From Parasponia andersonii (lineage: Eukaryota; Streptophyta; Magnoliopsida; Rosales; Cannabaceae): a stretch of DNA of 64,000 nt. The stretch covers positions 667,241 through 731,240 of the forward strand of contig JXTB01000143.1 in the NCBI GenBank assembly GCA_002914805.1. The letters are read 5' to 3'. The notes below the pieces were generated by a model. It saw nothing but the letters and a program-made list of their open reading frames with translations. It had not been told where the DNA came from and did not search any database. The translations under genes and the position numbers were made by a program. Shown piece by piece: positions 1-11,800 of this stretch (within the stretch, counting starts at the first letter, position 1; each line of letters starts with the position of its first letter).

Positions 1-718
1 TATAGTGGTTCGGCTCCAAAAAAGATGAGCCTACATCCACTGTTTTCTCACTATATTGATGAATATTCAAGGGTACAATACTCGAATGCTAATGGGGAAC
101 GCTCAAGACTTAGACCACCCTAAGCGTGTATTTGCTCTAACTTCTACTCTCTCTGACTTGTTTCTGCCCAGAATGTGTGATGATCCTTTCGGAATATAGA
201 GCTCCCCTTTATATAGATTGTAGTGACCTTATCCCCTTAGGTTCCTTATGTCTCTAGGATCTTAATCGAATAAACGGGTAACTATGCAATTGGGTAATTA
301 TCCAATTAAGTAATTGGATAATTATTCAAAATGGATAACTAGTTAATTACAAACAACACAATTAGATAACTACTCGAAAAGGATAACCTAGTTAATCGCA
401 AATAGGAGTCTTCAGTTTCCCTTTCCTTGTAGGTTTCCTCCACAACATTTACCTATTTCCCTCTTCTTATAGGTTTCCTTTATAGTGTTTTTGTGTTTCC
501 TTTTTCCTATAGGTTCCCTGTTTATTAAGGAAAACTATACGGAGAAGGTCGCATAAAAACCTGCAGAAGAGGTCGCATATAAGCATCACGGAGGAGGTCG
601 CATGTAAACATCACGGAGGAGGTCGCATATATTTTCTATGTGGAAGGTCGCACATATCCTTCACAGAGGAGGTCGTATATACATCATATGCAACCTTAGG
701 ATTTTAGACCGTACAACA
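1..718 (-). mobile_element. Partial LTR of a retrotransposon (antisense, cut by the left edge)
   Basis: Read on the minus strand this looks like a plant LTR: it begins TGTTGTACGG at 718, has a U3 with a 25-bp tandem repeat (541-690), a TATA box CTATATAAAG (216-207), and then an R/U5-like tail containing GTGGATGTAGGC and CCGAACCAC (near 50-5), wording that is common near the 3' part of Ty1/copia-type LTRs. The 3' end lies beyond position 1, so it cannot be told whether this is a solo LTR or one end of a full element. The 718 boundary is inferred from the TG start only. No gag or pol is visible. Confidence 0.6.
541..690 (-). repeat. 25-bp tandem repeat, about six copies
   Basis: The core GGTCGCAT (or a one-base variant) recurs at 547, 571, 596, 621, 646 and 671, so the spacing is 24-25 bp. 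Copies differ by a few bases. It sits in the presumed U3 of the LTR, upstream of its TATA box, where repeated enhancer-like units are common. Confidence 0.8.
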
Positions 719-1224
719 GTTAGAACTTTAAATAATTAAAAGAGCACATATGTATTTTATGAGAAATATACAAAAAGAAGAAAGAAAAAAAAAGCTAAAT
801 TATATCTTCATTATGGTAAAAAATAAAATGGATTTCTTCCTATAAAAAGGGTCTAGGACTCTATCATCGTTATATTTATATCGTCAATCCAAAATATAAT
901 AAAAGAAGGAATCTTTTTTATTGGGATAGTAAGTGAAGCAGTCTAATAAATATACCCAATAAGATTTTTCACATAAGACCTATAATAAAGTTTCTTCCAA
1001 ATTCCCTCGTCAAGGTCAGGAAGATGACAATGACTTTCCGGGTGCCTTAGTTTCTTCTAATTTATATACACCATGGTAAGAGTAGTCAGAGACTCAGAAG
1101 TGTCTTTTCACTGTTTTCGAACTTTATAAAACTTACATAACAAGCACCTTCTCCAACAAGTTTTGAATTAAAATCACTATAATAATACCAACAATTTTTG
1201 GTCATGGTTTAATAGTGGGCTATC

Positions 1225-1644
1225 TATAAATTTTGAACTAAACCCAAGAAACGCTTACAACTCTTCCACTTTTGCTCTCTCTGTTCTTTTCTGTTCAGTT
1301 CATTTATAGCTGTTGAGACCCTTCACTTTCCTTTCACTCTCAGACTCTCTGATCAATTGCCATTTTGTAAGTTTCCTATTTCGTACATTGTCATTTGGGG
1401 TTAAAGATCTTTGTATGGTGTTGGGTTTTATCAGGGTTGGTTTAGTTTTTCTGGGTTTCTTATACAGTTTTTTTGATCTTTGTATGAAAGAATGAAAGTG
1501 GGGTTTTTCTTTTTTTTCTTTGGCGAGATTTTGGTACTTGGGTTTTGATCATTTTTATTTGTTTTCTTTCTTTTTTGACAAAACCCATTTGTGATTTGGT
1601 TCTCTAACGGTGAATGGTGATTGATAATGGTGCAGAACAAAGCT
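1225..1644 (+). promoter_or_regulatory. DCL2 core promoter and 5' UTR with a leader intron
   Basis: TATAAA lies at 1225-1230, which puts transcription start near 1255-1262. A CT-rich leader follows. A good donor (TTTT|GTAAGT) at 1367 and acceptor GTGCAG ending at 1635 define a 269-bp intron in the leader, nine bases before the ATG at 1645. No upstream ATG is present in the spliced leader. 719-1224 shows no gene. Confidence 0.6.
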
Positions 1645-4600
1645 ATGGAGCCAGTTAACATGGAGATCGAAAGAACCCAGATCCAGATACCCGCCGATGC
1701 TCTCCCATTTGCCAGAAGGTGAGAATTTTTGCCTCGATGAATGGAAAAGAACGTAAAAAGAAGAGAGCTTTATGTTTTTGGAGTTCCCTTTTCGTCTGTT
1801 TGGTTGGACAAAAAATTAAGGAGAGAGAAAAGAAACTAATTTGTAATGTGTACCAGTTTGGGTGCTTCTTTTTCATTTGCTATTGAAATCTTTGTTGTTT
1901 TGATGTTTTGTATAATGGGTAATTGTTTTGCAGTTACCAGCTGGAAGCACTGGAGAGTGGGATTAAGCAGAACACCATAGTGTACTTGGAGACTGGCTCC
2001 GGCAAGACTTTGATTGCCATCATGCTTCTCCGGAGTTACGCTCATCTTCTCCGCAAGCCTTCACCTTACATTGCTGTTTTCTTGGTGCCACAAGTGGTTC
2101 TGGTCACTCAAGTATGATGAACAGTCTCTCTCTCTCTCTGTAACTCCATCAATCTAGGTAACATTTTTTTGTTCTTGTTGTGTTCTTTATTTTTCAGCAA
2201 GCTGAGGCTGTGAAGATGCATACCGACTTAAAAGTTGGTACCTATTGGGGAGATATGGGAGTTGATTTCTGGAGAAGTGAGATGTGGAAAGAAGAACTAG
2301 AAAAATATGAGGTGTGGTACTTTTGTAGTTATTTTAATTGAAAATATGGAGATTCGTAACTGATGAATTCCTCATTTATTTTATGTGGATGTAATTGTGA
2401 TTTCAGTTCCTGTTTCAATTTTTTGTCCGGTTATGATAGATGTTTCATTTGTGCTTGGCGGTCTTTGTAATTCTTTCTTGCGTTATTTCAATTTGTGCAT
2501 AATCTGCAATAACTTACATTTCCATAATGCAGGTGCTTGTGATGACCCCACAAATTCTGCTGAATAATTTGAGGCACAGCTTTTTCAAACTGAGCATGAT
2601 AAAGGTCTTGGTAATGGATGAATGCCATCATGCCAGCGGCCATCACCCATATGCTTGCATTATGACTGTGAGTTATTATCTACGTCTTCTGTAGCTTGAG
2701 TTAATATGAAGATTTCGTTTTTGCCTATTTAGTTTGGTTTTTCATTATTAAAGGCCTTACCTGTACGTTTGTTTGTTTGTTGTTGTTGTTCTTTTATTAA
2801 CCGCTTGTACTCGAACGATTTGCAGGAATTCTATCACTGTCAGTTGCACCAGAGTGCAACTGATCTTCCAAGAATTTTTGGAATGACTGCGTCTCCTATA
2901 AAATCAAAGGGTTGAAACTTTGCTATGTTTTATATTACATTTTCAATGATTTTTTATTCACTTTACTTCGATTTGTGCTTTCAAACTGTCTGCTCAGGCC
3001 TTGTTTGTCCCCATTTAATATAGGTGGAAATTCCGAAATATCCTATTGGAAAGCAATTCATGAACTGGAGACACTTATGAATTCAAAGGTTTCTTTTGTT
3101 TTTTTTGAGTAAAAATCTATCTTCCCCCTCCCCTTTTTGTATCCACCTTAAGTTAGCATCTTTTCATTTGCCTAAGGGCTATAAACTTATTTTTGCACGG
3201 AGTTTATTTATCTAATAACACTTGCAAATCTGTATTCATTTGGCATTCTGTCTAACTTTTACATCCTATTGTTATTATTTTTATGTTTATAATTCTAACC
3301 TCGGTTTTCTTCTATGGTGGGTTTCTGTTGTAGGTGTATACATGTGTTAGCGAGTCTGTTCTTTCGGAGTTTATCCCTTTTTCGATACCAAAGTTCAAAT
3401 TTTACAGAAACAAGGAAATCCCATATGCTTGCTTTGCCCATTTGGCAGATCAGTTGAAGATCTTAAAAGACAAGGTGTGTTTTAACTTTATGCAGAAATA
3501 GGTTTTCTATTGTTGTTTGGGTCAAATTCCAAATTTATTTTGGTCTTTAAAATTTGATAAGACATAAAATGGAAACAAGCTTGAGACGATTTATTTATGC
3601 ATTAACATTAAAATTGGATATGTGGTGTTTGAAACCTGTGGAATTCAAAGCCTGCGCTGAAATTCATGCCTATTGGCATTAACTTGCATTTTATATGCAC
3701 TGAAAATTAAAGCTTGTATTCTCTAGATTCTATTGTCATCTTTTTGTTTTCTCTTTGTGAAATTCAAAGACATATCAGTTTTTGTCTTATAAAATCCCAT
3801 GTCCTAATTGAAGAGATACATGTATTTTTCTTTCGAGTTTACTGATTACTGTTTTACTTTCCTGCTCTGCAGCATGAATTGGTGCTGAAGGATTTAGATC
3901 TTGATGAATCTTCTACAGAATCTATAAGAAAAAATCTATCTAAGGTTTTTTCTTCTTTGTTATTTTGTTTGGACGAACTTGGTGCATGGCTAGCTATGAA
4001 GGTATTATTCAATTAGTGCTTTGGGATTCTTTTTGTCATAGTAGATATCATTGAAGTGTGTATGTGTATAACAGGCTGCATGGTCCTTCTCATGCAATGA
4101 AAACGTCTTTTTCTCATGGGGGAACGTGGATTTGTTAGGTGACAGAGTTGTGAAGAATTTCACCGTGGACGTCTACAAGGCTTTTTCAAATTACCTACCT
4201 ACTAGTATGTCTATTGATGCTTGTGAGAGAACTGGTAGTGATTTGATTTGTTTTTATTGCGTATATTGATAGTATTTTATTATCTTTGTTTCTTCTTTGA
4301 ATGCATAGATCCAAATTGGTCAGTTGCAGATGATATCAATAGCAATATGGATGAGGGGCTTTTAACTGCCAAAGTTGTTTGTCTTTTGGAGTTGCTTATT
4401 GAATACAGGTTTGCATGTTCAGCACTTTTTTTTTTCTTTTGGCAAAAGATCATACATCAAATAATGGGTCTCGTGATGTAGAATTAAGGTTTTGATGTGC
4501 TTGTGACATACAGACAGCTCTTATGCACAAATTTTTGGGAAATAAACACATCTTGCTTGATATAACAGTTTTGTGTGAGTGCAGGGACTTAAAGGATCTA

Positions 4601-7600
4601 AGGTGTATAGTTTTCGTACAAAGGGTCATCACAGCTATTGTCATAAAGTATTTTTTGGATGAGTTGCTTCCCAAGTATAGTGACTGGAAAACAAAATATA
4701 TTGCTGGAAGTAGCACTCATGTACAACCCCAGACAAGGAAAAAACAAAATGAAGTTGTTGGAGAATTTCGTGAAGGCATGGTCTGTTAATCTTTTCCCAA
4801 AGTTTGAACAGTCTATTTCTTGCAAAATTCCATCTTTAACATTGAAAATATCTACGTGTCCTAGGTGAACATTATTGTTGCAACATCAATTTTGGAGGAA
4901 GGTTTAGATGTTCAAAGCTGTAATTTGGTTGTCCGGTTTGACCCTTGTACCACTGTATGTAGTTATATACAGTCTAGAGGTCGTGCTAGGAAGCTGAATT
5001 CAGACTATGTGTTAATGCTGGAGAGGTAGGCAATCTTTCTTTAAAACTGTTGCACCCAAGACCTCTCAATTCTTGTTTGTATATTGCTGGGTGCAAAATA
5101 TGTCTGATATTCGTTCTGGAGATTGAGAAGAAATTTCCGTTTTTGAAGGGAAAAGGAAAATCCTATTTGCACACTTCCATGTTGATTTATTATCATATTT
5201 GCTTGGCAACATTTATTGTGGGATTAGATTACTGGTACTTACATGCTATTGACTGTTTACTTTTGTGTTTTTTGTCTACAGTGGAGATCTTTCTACAAAA
5301 TCTCGTCTTGAGAAATATCTTGCTAGCGGGGAAATTATGAGAAGGGAGTCCTTGCTTCATGCTTCTGATCCCTGCATATCTCGTGAAAGTGATTTGCAAG
5401 AAGGGGACCTTTATCGTGTTGAAAGCACTGGAGCCACTGTGACTCTTAGTTCTAGCATTGGTTTGATATACTTTTATTGCTCAAGGCTTCCTTCTGATGG
5501 GTTGGTTTTATTCACACTCTTTATTTTTTCAATGCTGAAAAACTGTTTTATTTACATAATATCTTGGTTTTATGATAGGTATTTTAAACCCACTCCAAGG
5601 TGGGATATTAACACTTGCACTCTCTACCTGCCAAAGAGTTGTCCAATACCTTCTGTTACTGTAGAAGGTAATTCAAAAATTCTCAAGCAGATTGCATGCC
5701 TTGAAGCATGCAAACAACTTCATCAGATTGGTGCTTTAACCAATCGACTTGTCCCGGATATTGTTGTGGAAGAAGACGATGCACAAGAGCTTGGTAATCC
5801 TATAATGAAACCATGACTAGTTTTACTTGGTTTAATTGCATTTACGTTTTCAGTATGATTATTTTCTGTTCTTTAGACTTCTAAACAATTATATTTCTTT
5901 TCCTTTTAACTGGTGCAGCGAGTCAACCATATGAAGATGAACAGCCTAGTTATGTCCCTTCTGAATTGGTTGCATCTTTTAGTCCTAATGCCAATGTGGT
6001 GTATCATTGCTACCTAATTGAGCTGAAGCAAGATTTTGACTATGAGGTTCCTATTTGTGATGTTGTACTTGGCATAAGAAGTGAGCTTGAGTCTGACATT
6101 GCAGCTATCCATTTTGACTTGCAAGTTGGGAGGGGTGTTGTGACAGTTAAGTTGAATTATATTGGAAAAATTGAGCTTGGTCCAGAACAGGTTAGGCATC
6201 TTGTTCTTTGTTGCTTATGGATATATTATTTTATAGGCTGCATAAGTTAATGGGTTCTCATGTTTTGTAAATACTTTATGCTAGGTTATGTTGTCCAGAA
6301 GGTTTCAAGTTACTCTTCTTAGACTGCTTTTGGATCATAAGCTCAATACCTTGAGTGAAATTTCCAATCAGCTTCATTTGTCAGATACTGTTCAGATGGA
6401 TTACCTTCTTCTTCCAACCACCACCACAAATCTAAGACATCCAATAATTGATTGGGAGTCTGTGACCTCTGTGTTATTTTCCTGCAATAAATTTCATAAG
6501 AATCACATTAACTGTCATCCATTGAAGGCTTACTCATCCTGCATACAGACCAAAAGTGGTTTGGTCTGCACTTGTATGATCAAGAATTCACTCGTCTATA
6601 CCCCTCACAATGGTAATGTTTACTTCATCACCGGCATTCTGAATGATATGAATGAAAACTCGCTTCTAAAGCTCAAGGACGACAGAGTTATTACATACAA
6701 GAAGTACTTTGAAGAAAAGTATGTACTCCTTTGATTTGATTCTATACATTTTTGTTTATGTTAAAGTATTATTTAGCTTTCATAAATTTTAGAATAAAAT
6801 GATAATTTTCTTTGTGGATGAATAATATTATTTCTAATCTACTTATACATGTATGATGTATCCATACTGATTTTATGAGAGATTATATGTTGAAATTAGT
6901 ATTTTGAATTTCATTGTTTAAATGCAGGCATGAAATCAGTTTACGGTTTGGTAATCAACCGTTGCTTCATGGGAGAAGAATTTTCCGTGTGCAAAATTAT
7001 CTCTTGTGCAGAGAAGTTAAGGAAAAAGGTCGGGTCTCTGTTATATTATATTCTTCCTCTTCTTCTGTTCTAATAAGATAAGCAAAAAGGATGTTACTTC
7101 ATAATGCTCTAGTCATTTATTTTGTGGTTTCCATGGCCTTGTTTTTATTCTTCTTTGCTTTTACTCTGTATGATAGTTGACTGGAATTAATAATTTGCCT
7201 ATCTAAAATTAAACGTATGATGGCTGCCCTTCATTTGGAATTTTTGTTAGAATTGGGGCAAAAAGGTTGAAGAACCGAAGGTTTTGGGCTTTAAGGATTT
7301 ATTTGTTCTGTTTGTGCAGAGGCCAATAATATAACTGTTGAGCTGCCGCCTGAATTGTGCTGTATTATCTTGTCACCCGTGTCACTAACTGTCTTATATT
7401 CATTCTCATTTTTGCCGTCAATTATGCATCGGCTTGAGTCTCTACTTATTGCTGCCAACTTGAAAAGAATGCATTTGGATCATTGCATGCAAAATGTCAT
7501 TCCAACGACTAAGGTATCCTCTCTGTTTCTGAAACACTGTTTAATGTTATATTAGAAGGGTTTCTCAAATAGACTGACTTTTCTTTTAGTCACCAAGGCT

Positions 7601-10469
7601 GTTGAAACTTGTATTCATGGTGTTTTAAAATTTTTTTCTTCTTAATCATAAGAACTTGCTCTATTGTTTTTCTTGGATGTGTCAATTTTAGCTTTGAATT
7701 CATCTCATACTCATAAGTAAACTTTCTTTCCCCCACCTTTTGATATAATGTTTGTTTTGATTTTTAGTTTCTCTTATTGTTTTCAAGCTTATCATAGATT
7801 AAACTTATATCTTATATGCTTTGCATCCGGGAAAGGATATATCAATATCCATATTGTGTGATGTGTTTGTTAATTGTTATAGCAATTAACAATGTATGAA
7901 ATAAATTATAGGAGTGGATAAAGCTACATTTGAATATGCATGTGGTTTATCGAGGTCGTGCATATTTAAAGTACGCCAAAGTGTTGAGTCTGTAACACAT
8001 CTAGTGTTTTAAACAAGTTGCATACCAGATTGGTTGATATTTATATGACACTGTTTAATTATTCTTTTCACCTTTTATCTCAACTTCTGCCGACTTTTAT
8101 TTGCATTGCAGGTGTTGGAAGCTATAACCACAAAGAAGTGCCAAGAGAAGTTCAATTTGGAATCTCTTGAAACACTTGGAGATTCATTTCTTAAGTATGC
8201 TGCTAGTCAGCAGCTTTTTAGTTCCTTTCAAAACCAGCATGAGGGCCTTCTAAGTGTGAAGAAGGAAAAAATAGTTTCTAATGTTGTCCTTTGTAAGCTT
8301 GGTTGCGAACTCAAACTTCCGGTAAATTTTGAACACAAAAATGCTCTTTTTTTTTTTTTTTTTTTTTTTTTTCCCTTTTTTGGGTTAATGCAAATGGGTC
8401 GTTGACAAGAATCAGTTCATCGTGGCTTCTAGTTTGTGCAGAACTCAATAATATATCTCGCTTGTTTTGTAATTATCTGTGCCGTATTTGAACATTTAGA
8501 CTACTATGGGCACATTGATATCAATTCTTTTAGTGTTCCGTGTATAATGAAGTCCTTGAGAGGAGTTGTCAAAAAATTAACAATTTATGTGGCCACGTCT
8601 TTGATGGACTCGGCATTGATTTCACACTTATAAGATTTGAATTTATTTATTTCGTTTTTACTTTAATGCCTTATTCGATTTGCTTCTAAATTTTGTATTG
8701 CAATCTACTTTCTAGATTTGGACGTTGATCACAGTTTTTAAGACTTATACTAACTGTTTTTGCTGGTCTAAGAATGTAATTTGTTGTCTTTCTAACTTGC
8801 ATCCATATCTTTCTGCTGCAGGGCTTTATTCGTGATGAGTGTTTTGATGTTAAAAGGTGGATTATACCTGGTAGTTATTCTGCAAATGAAACTCTGCAAG
8901 AGGATTTGCTAAGTAATAATAGAAAAATTTATATTAGTGGGAGAAGAAAGGTAAAAAGTAAAAGAGTCGCAGATGTTGTTGAGGCACTTATTGGTGCATT
9001 CCTTAGTACGGGTGGGGAAATATCTGCCTTAAGATTTATGAATTGGATCGGTATAAAGGTTGACTTCGTCTGTAAACCATATGAGAGAGATTTCAAAGTG
9101 CAATCAGAGAAGCTGATTAATATCAGGCATTTGGAGTCGCTACTAAACTACTCATTCCGTGATCCTTCCTTATTGGTTGAAGCACTAACCCATGGCTCTT
9201 ACATGCTTCCCCAGATTCCAAGATGTTATCAGGTAAGACTAGTGTTTTTTTAATGAGAATCATGTTAACATATTGAAAGTTGTGGAAATGATGTATTACA
9301 CTCGTAGATGCTAATATTTCATCGTTAGTTTGTCTTTTCTATAATGGTGTGAATTAATCCTGAGTTTTATTATAAGTATTCTTATTTTTATTTTAAGAAT
9401 GTCGAAATCTGTTTCTTCAGTGCCTTGTATATAACTAATTGCGTCAAACACAGCATCATATTCTGTTCTTAGAGGAACTGTGTGGCATTGGTTAATAACT
9501 TTTAGGCCAACTGATGTATTTTACCAAGCCAAGAATGATGTTCCTTTCATGCAGAGGCTGGAATTTCTCGGGGATGCCGTTTTAGATTACCTCATCACTG
9601 TGCATTTGTACAATAAATATCCTGGGATGTCGCCGGGATTCTTAACAGACATGAGGTCTGCTTCTGTGAACAATGACTGTTATGCGAGATCTGCCATCAA
9701 GGCTGAATTACACAAGCATATTCTTCATGCCTCACATCAACTGCACAAGGATATAGTAGCCACTATAAACAATTTTGGGAATTTGTCTTCAGTGTCAACA
9801 TTTGGATGGGAGTCGGAGAAATCTTTCCCCAAGGTCAGTCATGATTAGTATTTGTAACATGTTCTTTCATTTGTTCCAGTTCTTTTTGTTGCAAACCTTG
9901 TAATTTACTTTGACATTATAGTTCAATTTTAAAGGAGAAAGATAATTTAGATCGATGTTGTTGTGTAAGATCTTTTTCCTGAGCACTCTGGTCATGCATT
10001 TTAAGCTGTCATAATCTAATAAAGATTGAAAAAACAATGAAAAATGTTAATAGATGTTCTAGTTTTTAAGTGCCAACCCCCTCTCATAACTCAAGGATTT
10101 GGTTACTTTTTGTTTCAGGTACTTGGAGATGTTATTGAATCTCTTGCTGGGGCCATTTTTGTTGATTCAGGTTACAATAAGGAAATTGTCTTTGAGAGCA
10201 TAAGGCCTCTATTGGAGCCTTTGATTACACCTGAAACAATAAAGCTCCATCCGGCCCGCGAACTGCATCACCTTTGCCAAAGAATGCACTATAATATGAA
10301 AAAACCGGCGAAGTCCTGCGAAAATGGTGTAGCTTCAATTACAGTAGAGGTTGAAGCAAATGGAGTGACATACAAGCATACGTCAACAGGTTTGGACAAA
10401 AGGACAGGAAAGAAAGTTGCCTGCAAAGAGGTTCTCAAGTCCCTGAAAGAAGACCTCAATTTGGAATGA
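1645..10469 (+). CDS. DCL2: Dicer-like protein 2 (DCL2), endoribonuclease
   Basis: Plant Dicer that cuts dsRNA into mainly 22-nt siRNAs in silencing. Exons: 1645-1718, 1934-2111, 2198-2311, 2533-2667, 2826-2910, 3024-3088, 3334-3474, 3873-4001, 4075-4204, 4309-4408, 4585-4780, 4865-5025, 5282-5500, 5579-5793, 5919-6190, 6285-6718, 6928-7028, 7320-7513, 8112-8321, 8822-9232, 9555-9833, 10119-10469 (4194 nt, 1397 aa; Arabidopsis DCL2 is about 1390). Helicase: Walker A GSGKT at residues 46-50, DECH at 151-154, motif MTAS, and QSRGRAR in the C-terminal helicase lobe. Then a Dicer dimerisation domain, PAZ, RNase IIIa ([13 protein letters not shown], about 998-1010), RNase IIIb ([13 protein letters not shown], about 1189-1201) and a C-terminal dsRNA-binding-like region. 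The acidic catalytic residues are present in both RNase III domains and no break is seen, so it should be functional. Wording matches DCL2, not DCL1, DCL3 or DCL4. Confidence 0.96.
8347..8372 (+). repeat. Poly-T run (26 T) in a DCL2 intron
   Basis: An uninterrupted run of 26 T lies 25 bases downstream of the donor of the 8322-8821 intron. It could be a polypyrimidine slippage tract or the reversed poly-A tail of an old retrocopy; no retrocopy body is recognisable beside it. Confidence 0.9.
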
Positions 10470-10867
10470 ACACTTCTTAGCATGACTTGGTAAAAGCATC
10501 CAAATTCAAGGACATACGTGTTTTCTGGTGTCATTTGGAATCTCAAGTCATGTAATCTTTGTCATGTGTTGATAAACTTTCTCAAGCTTTTTGGTTGAAA
10601 TTCGATTCTTGTAGGTTGTATTACCAGTCCTTTGTTTGCATAACTAACGACACGTTGTTTATTTTTCCACTCAAAAAAAAAAAAAGGGTGGGTATCCGCG
10701 TGTCGTTTAGTTGGCTTAAATCAATGAAGTCAAGTTTTGCATTAAGTGATAAATCTATGAACAATAACCAACTTATAAATGATAACTACATATCCACTCA
10801 AATACAAAAGTTGCATTTTGACTGTTGTTATCTTGCATTTGGGTTTTTATTAATATTCACCTTCAAA

Positions 10868-11085
10868 TTTAGAATTTATAACAAATTTTTACCCTCTTTT
10901 TATGAATAATATTGAATTTTTTTAGGTTTTTTCTTTTACCTATTTATTTTTATTCTTTTTAAATTTAAATTAAGTACTAATATATATAGTTAAAAATGGT
11001 ATTTGATAAACTCAATGGTCAAAATTGGTGGTGTTTGAGCTAAAGAAAGAATAAATTTGTTATAAATTTCAAATTTAAAAATCTA
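10868..11085. repeat. Imperfect inverted repeat, MITE-like
   Basis: The arm around 10868 (containing AATTTATAACAAATTT) is matched in reverse complement near 11054 (AAATTTGTTATAAATT). The arms are about 35-40 bp, imperfect, and separated by about 140 bp. No clear target duplication was found, so the element class is open. Confidence 0.45.
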
Positions 11086-11549
11086 ATAACAAAAACACAA
11101 AAAGTATAAATTGGTCCAATTAGGCACGATATAAAAATATGATTAATTCAATAAAAATAAATAAATAAATAAACACGTATCGTTTGTCATGACCCATCTG
11201 TAAGTCTGGTATTTCAAATGGCTTGTACTTTGTGCCGTTAAAAAGACATCCAACATAAAAATAAACCACTGTTTTGTGTGACAGAGTTAATGTCGTTTTC
11301 ATCATATACGGCAAGTAACTTTAAAACGACTAGACATCAAAATGTGGGAACAGCTGCCTGTCATTTATGCATTAGGGGGGAAAAACCACACAGAAGTCAT
11401 TTACGAAGCGGGTCGTTTACCGTGAAACGACAACAGACTGAAACGAAAACGACATGTCATAGAATAGCAGAAAAAAATCTCTTAATTACTATATCCCCAT
11501 CCATGATCACATGATATATTACCCACATTTTCATTCCCTGGGTATATGA

Positions 11550-11555
11550 CACGTG
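11550..11555. promoter_or_regulatory. G-box CACGTG upstream of the release factor gene
   Basis: A perfect CACGTG within GACACGTGTA lies about 250 bp before the ATG. G-boxes are bZIP/bHLH sites frequent in light-responsive promoters, which suits a plastid translation gene. Function here is inferred. Confidence 0.5.
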
Positions 11556-11800
11556 TAGCAACTATAAGATCATTTGTGCACTTTTCTTCTACAATAGTGT
11601 GAGTCGTTGGATGATCATAAAAACGTGGTCAGAAAACCGATCAGCGGCAGAGATTCACTTTCAGATTGTGTCGACGTGGCTGCATCGGAATGCTTAACGA
11701 AGGGATCAGATTGGCGGGTGGTAATCAAACAAGGCCATTTTCTTCCCCTAAAAGGCCTGAAATGAACAAGAAGGAGAAGAAGGAGCGTTAGAATTTAGCC

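Larger units (their letters stand above)
10470..11800. other. Spacer: DCL2 3' UTR, an inverted repeat, release factor promoter
   Basis: No gene is supported. It holds the DCL2 3' UTR, an AT-rich inverted-repeat segment (10868-11085), and an upstream region for the release factor gene with AAACGAC motifs near 11320, 11423 and 11445 and a G-box at 11550. Confidence 0.6.

Noticed and set aside
5265-5816. 183-aa continuous DCL2 frame across 5501-5578
   Set aside because: The intron happens to be open in frame; the splice GG|GTTGG...ATAG|G restores the conserved SRLPSDGYFKP wording, so it is spliced.
8106-8405. DCL2 reading into the poly-T intron
   Set aside because: Donor at 8322 is good and the next exon resumes the conserved GFIRDECF wording.
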